A stretch of 20,874 nt of DNA, taken from NCBI GenBank assembly GCA_035286585.1, contig DATEDC010000202.1, forward strand, positions 1 through 20,874, in the 5' to 3' direction. The position numbers and the translations under genes were made by a program. Shown in pieces: positions 15,468 through 20,874 of this stretch (positions are counted from its first letter, which is position 1; each line of letters opens with the position of its first letter). The notes under the pieces are model-generated. The model had not been told where the DNA came from. It was given only the letters and a program-made list of their open reading frames with translations, and made no database searches. The stretch is from DSOS01 sp035286585 (GTDB lineage Bacteria; Chloroflexota; Anaerolineae; Anaerolineales; UBA4823).

Positions 15468-16535
15468 TCAATTGTGTTTCGTGCTGCCGCGTTCCAACCC
15501 AACCAGCAGAGTATGCAGGTGATCCAGGTCTTCCAGGATCATCCCTGCGCCGCGGGCCACACAGCTCATGGGATCCTCGGCAACCCAAACGCGGACGTGC
15601 AGCTCATCACTCAGACGCCTATCCAGGGCCTGCAGCAAAGCGCCTCCACCTGCCAGGCAGATACCCGTGTCCATCAGGTCCGCTATGATCTCCGGGGGGA
15701 CCTCATCCAGAGCATCTTTAATCGTATCCTCAATCGTTTGAACGGAGCCGGAGATCGCTTCGCGGATCTCAACCGAAGAGACTTCGATAACTTCCGGCAA
15801 GCCGGTGACCAGGTTGCGCCCGCGCATTGGCATGGTCTGCTCTTCGGGGAGGTAATAGGCTGACCCGATGGCGATCTTGGCCTGCTCGGCCATGCGCAGA
15901 CCGATCAAGAGATTATATTTATTACGCATATACTGCACAATTTCTTCGTCCATTTCGTCACCGGCGACGCGCAGCGAGCGAGACACCACCACACCGCCCA
16001 TGGACATGACCGCCACCTCAGAGGTGCCGCCGCCGATATCCACGATCATACTGCCGCGAATCTCGCCCACCGGCAGACCCGCGCCCAAAGCCGCGGCGAC
16101 GGGCTCTTCGATAAGAAAGGTTTCGCGGGCTCCTGAGGACATGGCGGCGTCGTAGACGGCGCGTTTTTCCACTTCGGTAACGCCCGTAGGAATGCCAATG
16201 ACCACGCGCGGGCGGGGGACGGGTACGATGCTCTGCTCGTGGGCTTTACCGATAAAATATTCCAGCATTGCCTGGGTGATCTCGAAATCGGAGATCACCC
16301 CATCCCGCAAAGGTCGCACGGCGATCACATTGGCGGGAGTGCGGCCAACCATTTCCTTCGCCTCTGCGCCGATCGCCAGGGGGCGACGGGTGCGTTTATC
16401 AATTGCAACCCAGGAGGGCTCGTTGATGACGATGCCTTTCCCTCGCACGTTGACCAGGGTGTTGGATGTGCCCAGGTCGATGCCAATGTCCAGTGAGAAA
16501 AACCCCAGCAACCAGTTGAGGGGATTGAAAGCCAA
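15468..16535 (-). CDS. mreB: MreB, actin-like cell-shape protein
   Basis: Cytoskeletal ATPase that forms membrane-bound filaments and directs the elongation complex. The 355-residue length is typical. Phosphate-1 motif is DIGIDLGTSNTLV (16-28), phosphate-2 is MIVDIGGGTSEVAV, and the adenosine-binding segment is TGICLAGGGALL. The N-terminal MAFNPLNWLLGFF can act as an amphipathic membrane anchor. The start codon is TTG at 16535, supported by AAGGAG six bases before it; no ATG gives a complete N-terminus. First gene of the cluster, with an upstream extended -10 promoter. It is divergent from glmS. Confidence 0.95.
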   Translation of the reverse strand: MAFNPLNWLLGFFSLDIGIDLGTSNTLVNVRGKGIVINEPSWVAIDKRTRRPLAIGAEAKEMVGRTPANVIAVRPLRDGVISDFEITQAMLEYFIGKAHEQSIVPVPRPRVVIGIPTGVTEVEKRAVYDAAMSSGARETFLIEEPVAAALGAGLPVGEIRGSMIVDIGGGTSEVAVMSMGGVVVSRSLRVAGDEMDEEIVQYMRNKYNLLIGLRMAEQAKIAIGSAYYLPEEQTMPMRGRNLVTGLPEVIEVSSVEIREAISGSVQTIEDTIKDALDEVPPEIIADLMDTGICLAGGGALLQALDRRLSDELHVRVWVAEDPMSCVARGAGMILEDLDHLHTLLVGLERGSTKHN

Positions 16536-16611
16536 TTCAGGCTCCTTGCTGATTTGCTCCCGCAGCCAGCGCTTTGGTGAGTGTGGATCTGGTGCAGAGG
16601 CATTTTAAAGG

Positions 16612-16655
16612 GCGGTTTTGCAAACCCACCCAAAAGACCGCGTTGGATTATACCA
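16612..16655 (-). promoter_or_regulatory. Promoter and 5' hairpin of the mre-mrd-min-rodA cluster
   Basis: Extended -10 TGG-TATAAT lies at 16655-16647 on the minus strand; the -35 region (about 16670) is poor. The predicted start near 16640 would place a hairpin at the very 5' end of the mRNA (plus strand GCGGTTTTG at 16612-16620 against CAAAAGACCGC at 16631-16641, 9 bp with a 2-base bulge), which could stabilise the long transcript. The untranslated leader is about 105 bases. The facing stretch 16656-16790 toward the glmS promoter is AT-rich and holds nothing else I can name. Confidence 0.6.
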
Positions 16656-16794
16656 GAGAACAAACCGGAGCGAATCAGGCAGATTTTTAACCCAGATTTA
16701 ACCCCAGCATCATTTGAAGGGGGCAAAATCAGTGATAGTTAGAAACGAGCGAGTTGAAAGGATTTTGTCAGATTTAATAGCCCGTTAATTACGG

Positions 16795-16800
16795 TATAAT
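16795..16800 (+). promoter_or_regulatory. -10 element of the glmS promoter
   Basis: A perfect TATAAT. The -35 is weak: ATTTAA at 16772-16777 has 17-base spacing, while the better-looking TTGTCA at 16765-16770 is 24 bases away. Transcription near 16807 gives a leader of about 385 bases. The leader starts with an A-rich stretch and a strong AGGAGGTG (16824-16831) that opens only a three-codon frame. GCAGGC/GCCTGC (about 16850-16874) can form a hairpin before the ribozyme. Confidence 0.55.
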
Positions 16801-16886
16801 TGCCGCACTCAAAAACTTAAAACAGGAGGTGCCAGGGTAATAGTGACCACAGCAGGCCGGAAAGAGCGCCTGCCTGTAAAGGGAAG

Positions 16887-17140
16887 ATAGCGCAAGGGCT
16901 CACGATAGTGAGCTGACGAGGATGAGGGTTCCCGTCCGCGAGGGCGGGTTAACCGGAGCAGACCAGGTCCCCAGCCTGGGAACCGGGAAAATCGAAGGAT
17001 CAGCGGAAGCCCTCCGGGCAGGTCACAGCCCGTCTCTTTCCCTCCATGACAAAGCTCCCAGACAATGCCCGTCGGGTAACTGGCGGGACAAAACTACGGA
17101 GCGTGACGCAATTCGTGAAGTTATCGCCCCGCCAGGCAAT
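16887..17140 (+). ncRNA. glmS ribozyme (glucosamine-6-phosphate-responsive), with enlarged domain
   Basis: Located in the glmS leader, the only known context for this self-cleaving riboswitch, which uses GlcN6P as cofactor so that product lowers glmS mRNA. Visible core: cleavage-site sequence ATA|GCGC (between 16889 and 16890), helix GCTCAC-GATA-GTGAGC (16898-16913), the conserved TGACGAGG right after it, GAGGG (16924-16928) pairing with CCCTC (17010-17014), ATCGA (16991-16995), and AGCGG (17002-17006), which can pair back to CGC near the cleavage site. Helix CGGGC/GCCCG (17015-17032) fits P3. A distal stem CTGGCGG/CCGCCAG (17080-17135) fits a P4-like arm; the 3' limit is approximate. About 60 bases (16929-16989) are inserted relative to the classical form. 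The match is by eye. Confidence 0.85.
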
Positions 17141-17190
17141 GGCCTCTGGAGGCGAGCGGCATCACGGAATAATACGAATGGAGGGATCTC

Positions 17191-19032
17191 ATGTGTGGAA
17201 TAGTTGGATACATTGGTCCGCGGGACGCCACGCCGGTCATCCTAAACGGCCTGAGGCGGCTGGAATACCGCGGTTATGATTCGGCCGGCCTGGCTGTGCT
17301 GCAAAACGGTCGCATCGAGGTGCGCCGGGATGCAGGCAAGCTCGCCCGGCTGGCTGCCCTGGTAGATGAGGCGCCGCTATCGGGGCAGATCGGCATCGGG
17401 CACACGCGTTGGGCGACCCATGGCGAACCCAACGCGCGCAACGCCCACCCCCATCTGGGTATGACCGGTGAAGTCGTGGTGGTTCACAACGGCATCGTCG
17501 AGAACTTCTTGGATCTGCGCCTCGAGCTGAGCGCGGAAGGCGTGGTTTTTAATTCCGACACAGACACCGAGGTGATCGTGCACCTGGTGGAACGCTACCT
17601 GGCGACAGAGAACGACCTGGCCGAAGCCACGCGCCGGGCGCTGTGCCATCTGAAAGGCGCCCACGGCGTGGTGGTGCTCAGCTCGCGCGAGCCGGATAAG
17701 ATCGTGGCAGCCCGCATCGGCAATGCGGGCGGCGTGGTGATCGGCATCGGGAAAGGGGAGATGTACGTGGCCTCCGACCTGCCGGCCATATTGGAATACA
17801 CCCGGCAGGTGGTGTTTTTGGAGTCGCAGCAGATGGCCGTGGTTACTCGCGATGGCTTGCGCGTGGGTACGCTGGCGGGCCAGGCTGTAGATTACCAGGT
17901 TCACAATGTGCCCTGGGACCCGGTCTCGGCTGAGAAGGGCGAATACCGCCATTTCATGCAGAAGGAGATCCACGAGCAGGTGCGCTCGCTGACCGACACC
18001 ATCGGGGGACGGGTTGATTTTGAAGCCGGGCGCATCCACTTGCCCGAGCTGAACTTAACCCCAGAGCTGGCCCGGCGCATGCGCAAGATCTTCATCACCG
18101 CCTGCGGGACGGCGGCTCACGCCGGGATGGTGGGCAAAGTGCTGATCGAGCGCATCGCTCGCCTGCCGGTGGAGGTGCAAATCGCTTCGGAGTTCCGCTA
18201 CAGCGACCCGATTGTGGATGAGGACACGGTGGTGCTGGCGATCAGCCAGTCGGGGGAGACGGCGGACACGCTGGCGGCGATGGAGGAAGGGCGCAACAAA
18301 GGGGCGACGCTGTGGTCGATAGTGAACGTGATCGGCTCGCAAGCGATGCGCATAGCCGACGGTTATATCCCCATGCAGACCGGCCCGGAGATCGGCGTGG
18401 CCTCCACCAAGGCGTACACCGCGCCGCTGGTGGACCTGTACATGCTGGCGATCTCCCTTGGAGACCTGCGCGGCGCGCTGAAAGAGAAAGACCGCAGGCG
18501 GCTGGTCAATGACTTGCGCCGGGTGCCGGCGCTGGCGGGCGAGTGCCTGGATCGCGAGCCGGAGGTCGAGAAGGTAGCCCGTGCCCTGCTAAACATCAAT
18601 CACTGCCTGTACCTGGGTCGCGGGATCAACATGCCCACGGCGTACGAGGGCGCGCTCAAGCTTAAAGAGCTTTCGTACATCCATGCCGAGGGCTACCCGG
18701 CGGGCGAGATGAAGCACGGCCCGATCGCCTTGATCGATGAGCAGATGCCTGTGGTTGTGATCGCCTCGCGCGACCCATGGTACGAGAAGATGTTCAACCA
18801 GATCGAGCAGGCGCGGGCGCGCGGCGGCACGGTGATCGCCCTGGCAACGGATGGGGATACACAGGTAGGCGAAGCGGCTGACCAGGTGATCTGGCTGCCA
18901 GAAACACCCTGGATGCTCAGCCCGGTGACCGCGGTCATCCCCTTGCAAATGTTAGCTTACCACATCGCCGCCTCGCGCGGCCTAGACGTTGACCAACCGC
19001 GCAACCTGGCCAAGAGCGTTACAGTGGAGTAG
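17191..19032 (+). CDS. glmS: Glutamine-fructose-6-phosphate aminotransferase (GlcN6P synthase)
   Basis: Makes glucosamine-6-phosphate from fructose-6-phosphate and glutamine, the first committed step to UDP-GlcNAc for peptidoglycan. The 613-residue protein starts MCGIVGYIG, with Cys2 as the glutaminase nucleophile. The class II amidotransferase domain covers about 1-235 (GHTRWATHGEPNARNAHPH). Two SIS sugar-isomerase domains follow, with FITACGTAAHAGMVGK, SQSGETADTLAAMEEG, and in the second GRGINMPTAYEGALKLKELS plus AEGYPAGEMKHGPIALI. The terminus LAKSVTVE is the expected closing loop. GGAGGG lies six bases before ATG 17191. Regulated by the upstream ribozyme. Its last 14 bases overlap the end of the convergent EEP gene. 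Confidence 0.98.
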   Translation: MCGIVGYIGPRDATPVILNGLRRLEYRGYDSAGLAVLQNGRIEVRRDAGKLARLAALVDEAPLSGQIGIGHTRWATHGEPNARNAHPHLGMTGEVVVVHNGIVENFLDLRLELSAEGVVFNSDTDTEVIVHLVERYLATENDLAEATRRALCHLKGAHGVVVLSSREPDKIVAARIGNAGGVVIGIGKGEMYVASDLPAILEYTRQVVFLESQQMAVVTRDGLRVGTLAGQAVDYQVHNVPWDPVSAEKGEYRHFMQKEIHEQVRSLTDTIGGRVDFEAGRIHLPELNLTPELARRMRKIFITACGTAAHAGMVGKVLIERIARLPVEVQIASEFRYSDPIVDEDTVVLAISQSGETADTLAAMEEGRNKGATLWSIVNVIGSQAMRIADGYIPMQTGPEIGVASTKAYTAPLVDLYMLAISLGDLRGALKEKDRRRLVNDLRRVPALAGECLDREPEVEKVARALLNINHCLYLGRGINMPTAYEGALKLKELSYIHAEGYPAGEMKHGPIALIDEQMPVVVIASRDPWYEKMFNQIEQARARGGTVIALATDGDTQVGEAADQVIWLPETPWMLSPVTAVIPLQMLAYHIAASRGLDVDQPRNLAKSVTVE

Positions 19033-20146
19033 GTGTGCCTTCGGCCGTTGAAAGTGAGTCAGGCGAGAAATCTTCGGCCCTATCCCCCGGCCTGACCTGG
19101 CTGGGGGATAAACTCGTCGTTGCGGGCTTTTCCCGCATGGAGAACTCGACCCACAGCGGGTAGTGATCCGAAATGTGCCAGGTGAGAGTCTCCAGGTCGA
19201 GGTTCCGGTTCCGCAGCGCTTTGCCGACAAAATCAAACGAGCCGCCCCTGGAGTAATTCAGCGAGAGGGCTGGTGTATTTCCGCCTCCTATGAACCAGGC
19301 GATCTGATCGTAGAACTTGTCCAGGCTCGGCTGGCTGGGATCGCTGAAAACAGTGCGCGGCACCTTGTGCAGCTCCGGGTGGATGAACAGGCCGTTTTGG
19401 ATAAAGGCATTGTAGAGCTCGTCGCCGGCGCGGTCGATGTTGAAATCTCCCAGGAGGATCAGGTTTTGGTCATAGACATTGATGTCCAGCGCCCATTCGT
19501 GCAGCCATTTGGCGATGGCCGTAATCTCGGGCAGGCGCTGTTTGGCGCGCTTGCCGTAGATCACGTGCAGGGTCACAAGGATGAAGGTTTTATCCTTGGA
19601 ACGGAAAGCAACGGCGTACGGCGTGCGGGCGAACTGCTTGCGCAGGGCGCTCTCGCGAATATCCTCCAGCTTATCCGGCGGGACGACCAGCTCACAGGCC
19701 AGGCCAGAGATGTTCACCTTGCGCTTATCGAAAACGAACGCCAGGCGCTCGTCGTTGCCCTCTGTGCCTTTGGTGACATCGGTCAGGATCAAGCCCCAGT
19801 CCTCGCCCAGGTGCTTGAGCATATGGCGCAGGCTCTTGATATTGCCGCGCACCTCCTGCAAGGCGACGACGTCGAAACGCGAGACGATCTCGGAGATACA
19901 CAGCAGCGAATGCAGGTCGCGCTTCGGGGAATCGCTGGCATCGGATTTCCATTTCTGGGTCAGGTTGCCAAAAGCCCGCAGGTTCCAGGTGGCGACGATC
20001 AGGTTTTGATCCAGGACCTTGCGTGGAATGTCGCTGTTATCCAATTCAATGCGCAGCGCCTGCAGATCCGCCTCGATATCTTCCGGGGGTGGGTCGGTGA
20101 TCTCGGGGATCAGGTTCGGGGGTGGGGGTCCGCTAAATTTTGGCAT
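19019..20146 (-). CDS. Endonuclease/exonuclease/phosphatase (EEP) family protein
   Basis: A 375-residue metal-dependent phosphodiesterase of the DNase I-like fold. The catalytic set is present in order: VATWNLRAFG (Asn55), VVALQEVR (Glu98, metal), NDERLAFVFD, LVTLHVIYG (His194), LLGDFNID (Asp234, Asn236), and ISDHYPLWVEF (Asp327, His328). Residues 1-45 are Pro-rich then charged, and the last 35 residues are low-complexity. No signal peptide or membrane helix, so it is probably cytoplasmic. Substrate (DNA, RNA, or phosphoester) cannot be read from the sequence. The start at ATG 20146 has GGAG about 11 bases upstream. It ends inside the 3' end of glmS, so the two transcripts overlap. Confidence 0.9.
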   Translation of the reverse strand: MPKFSGPPPPNLIPEITDPPPEDIEADLQALRIELDNSDIPRKVLDQNLIVATWNLRAFGNLTQKWKSDASDSPKRDLHSLLCISEIVSRFDVVALQEVRGNIKSLRHMLKHLGEDWGLILTDVTKGTEGNDERLAFVFDKRKVNISGLACELVVPPDKLEDIRESALRKQFARTPYAVAFRSKDKTFILVTLHVIYGKRAKQRLPEITAIAKWLHEWALDINVYDQNLILLGDFNIDRAGDELYNAFIQNGLFIHPELHKVPRTVFSDPSQPSLDKFYDQIAWFIGGGNTPALSLNYSRGGSFDFVGKALRNRNLDLETLTWHISDHYPLWVEFSMREKPATTSLSPSQVRPGDRAEDFSPDSLSTAEGTPTPL

Positions 20147-20199
20147 GGCTCATGGCTCCAATATCGCTGTTTTCCCAAAAACATCTTCTACACCCCTAT

Positions 20200-20223
20200 T
20201 ATCGCGCCGAATTGCTGATTTCG
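20200..20223 (+). repeat. Left copy of a 24-bp imperfect inverted repeat
   Basis: TATCGCGCCGAATTG followed by CTGATTTCG. The first 15 bases are the exact complement of 20860-20874 and 22 of 24 positions match overall. It lies in the upstream region of the EEP gene. Confidence 0.65.
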
Positions 20224-20533
20224 CTCCTGGCGATGCACACCTGTCACAGCATCACCAGGCACCGAGCCTGGGCGCTGCTTTGCGCCCGCCCGCGCTCCAC
20301 CAGCGCTATTGGCGAGCTACTTCCCTCGGCCAAAGTTTATTCTGCTTTGCACCTGCCAATGCTTCAATGGGTAGTCAGTATAGGTGGGCATAGCCTTTGC
20401 CAGTTTACCCTGAATGAGGGATACAGCGCCATAGGGTTGGGGGATTTTTGAATTAAAAAAACGAGAATGAAAATTTTTGAAATAACAGGTCCTCAGGGAA
20501 AAAAGGAGGCAGCAATTATGTTGGGTTTACTTT

Positions 20534-20562
20534 AGTATAGCAGAACGTTTGTGCTATCACAA
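20534..20562 (-). promoter_or_regulatory. Candidate leftward promoter with a dyad over the -35
   Basis: TTGTGA (20562-20557) and TATACT (20539-20534) are 17 bases apart on the minus strand. The dyad TTGTG-N4-CACAA (20549-20562) overlaps the -35 and could be a repressor site. The next leftward gene, the EEP protein, begins about 380 bases downstream. On the opposite strand, AAGGAGG is followed by a five-codon frame (ATG at 20518, TAG ending 20535). Confidence 0.35.
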
Positions 20563-20590
20563 GAGGCGAATGCAAAAATCCCCCATTTAA

Positions 20591-20619
20591 GTGTCACGTG
20601 TTCCGGTGTCAAGTGTTCC
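20591..20619. repeat. Two tandem 14-base repeats
   Basis: GTGTCACGTGTTCC (20591-20604) and GTGTCAAGTGTTCC (20606-20619) differ at one position, period 15. No function is evident. Confidence 0.55.
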
Positions 20620-20683
20620 TATGGCAGGAGGCAGGTGGCAATCGAGGGGATGAAGGGATTGACGGGGAGAGGGGATTGGATCA

Positions 20684-20717
20684 CGAAAAACTCGAAAATA
20701 GACGAAAAAGGCGAAAA
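20684..20717. repeat. Four spaced CGAAAA units
   Basis: CGAAAA starts at 20684, 20693, 20703 and 20712, i.e. every 9-10 bases, in a purine-rich tract. Helical phasing is close to one turn. It could be chance low complexity. Confidence 0.4.
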
Positions 20718-20801
20718 CATATGGTCGCCAGGAGGCAGGCTTGTATCTGCTGTCGCCGGCCCCCGCGCGATCAGGCTGAGCTCGCCCTCATCAACCCCCA
20801 G

Positions 20802-20834
20802 CCCCTTCTTCTCCCGCCTCAGGAGAAGAAAGGG
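20802..20834. repeat. Palindromic intergenic repeat
   Basis: TTCTTCTCC (20806-20814) pairs with GGAGAAGAA (20822-20830) around a 7-base loop; after one mismatch three more C-G pairs extend it (20802-20804 with 20832-20834). The type (CCCC...CTTCTCC / GGAGAAG...GGG) is a familiar dispersed palindrome in several bacterial phyla. Confidence 0.6.
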
Positions 20835-20850
20835 AGCGCACCGCGATACA

Positions 20851-20874
20851 CGAAATCTACAATTCGGCGCGATA
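20851..20874 (-). repeat. Right copy of the 24-bp inverted repeat, at the window edge
   Basis: The complement of 20200-20223 with two mismatches; its outer end is the last base of the window, so the true repeat may be longer. Confidence 0.65.

Larger units (their letters stand above)
20147..20874. other. 728-bp region without a convincing gene, rich in repeats
   Basis: Short frames on both strands here have no family resemblance and I do not call them. The region holds a long inverted repeat pair (20200-20223 and 20851-20874), a small hairpin CCAGGC/GCCTGG (20255-20271), an A-rich stretch (20450-20480), a candidate leftward promoter (20534-20562), short direct repeats (20591-20619), a CGAAAA series (20684-20717) and a long hairpin (20802-20834). 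AGGAGGCAG occurs three times (about 20504, 20627, 20730). It looks like a landing zone for repeats. Confidence 0.6.

Noticed and set aside
16800..17190. RNase P RNA or another housekeeping RNA in the glmS leader
   Set aside because: The conserved RNase P core is absent, while glmS ribozyme core elements and the gene context fit.
16922..17203. 93-codon plus-strand frame inside the glmS leader
   Set aside because: It coincides with the structured ribozyme and has no protein resemblance.
19163..20218. 351-codon plus-strand frame opposite the EEP gene
   Set aside because: Shadow frame; the EEP catalytic motifs are on the other strand.
20140..20451. 103-codon plus-strand frame after the EEP gene start
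   Set aside because: No ribosome-binding site, no recognisable domain, and it crosses the inverted repeat and a hairpin.
20591..20717. CRISPR-like array from the short direct repeats
   Set aside because: The repeats are 6-14 bases with no regular spacers; no cas gene is present.

Overview
The window carries core chromosomal genes of a rod-shaped or filamentous bacterium with moderately high GC. The order mreB-mreC-mreD-mrdA-minC-minD-minE-rodA is known from Clostridia-type Firmicutes and other deep lineages. Together with the overall protein flavour, an LVIVD-repeat secreted protein and short palindromic intergenic repeats, it suggests a Chloroflexota (Anaerolineae-like) genome. That taxonomic call is inference; no rRNA is present to settle it.

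Left part (1-7020). The 3' part of glnS (glutaminyl-tRNA synthetase) runs rightward and converges, through a strong palindrome, on a leftward gene for a six-helix membrane protein. Further right, all on the minus strand, are a small DsrE-like protein, a toxin-antitoxin pair with the toxin gene first, a 427-bp internally deleted insertion sequence carrying the N-terminal third or so of an ISKra4-like transposase between 12-bp perfect inverted ends, two palindromic repeats, a large secreted LVIVD-repeat protein with an inserted PA domain and its own good promoter, and a 334-residue protein of unknown function.

Middle part (7062-16655), all on the minus strand. This is a cell-shape and division cluster read right to left: mreB (TTG start), mreC, mreD, mrdA (PBP2), minC, minD, minE, rodA, then gltX and a tRNA-Gln(CUG). 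MreBCD, PBP2 and RodA make the elongation machine that builds lateral-wall peptidoglycan; MinCDE places the division site. There is a promoter before mreB, a probable internal promoter before minC, and a separate promoter for the tRNA. The minD frame is broken by a single in-frame TAG at codon 54, where relatives have Glu. Four back-to-back hairpins follow the tRNA.

Right part (16680-20874). Divergent from mreB lies glmS (glucosamine-6-phosphate synthase), which makes the amino-sugar precursor of peptidoglycan. Its roughly 385-nt leader contains a glmS self-cleaving ribozyme that appears to carry an extra domain of about 60 nt. glmS overlaps a convergent gene of the endonuclease/exonuclease/phosphatase fold by 14 bp. 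The last 728 bp have no convincing gene but hold several repeats, including a 24-bp inverted repeat (22 of 24 matches) whose second copy ends exactly at the window edge.

No CRISPR array, rRNA, prophage or recognisable defence island was seen. The most interesting items are the enlarged glmS ribozyme, the interrupted minD, the hairpin array behind tRNA-Gln, and the two inverted-repeat-bounded elements that lack an intact transposase.
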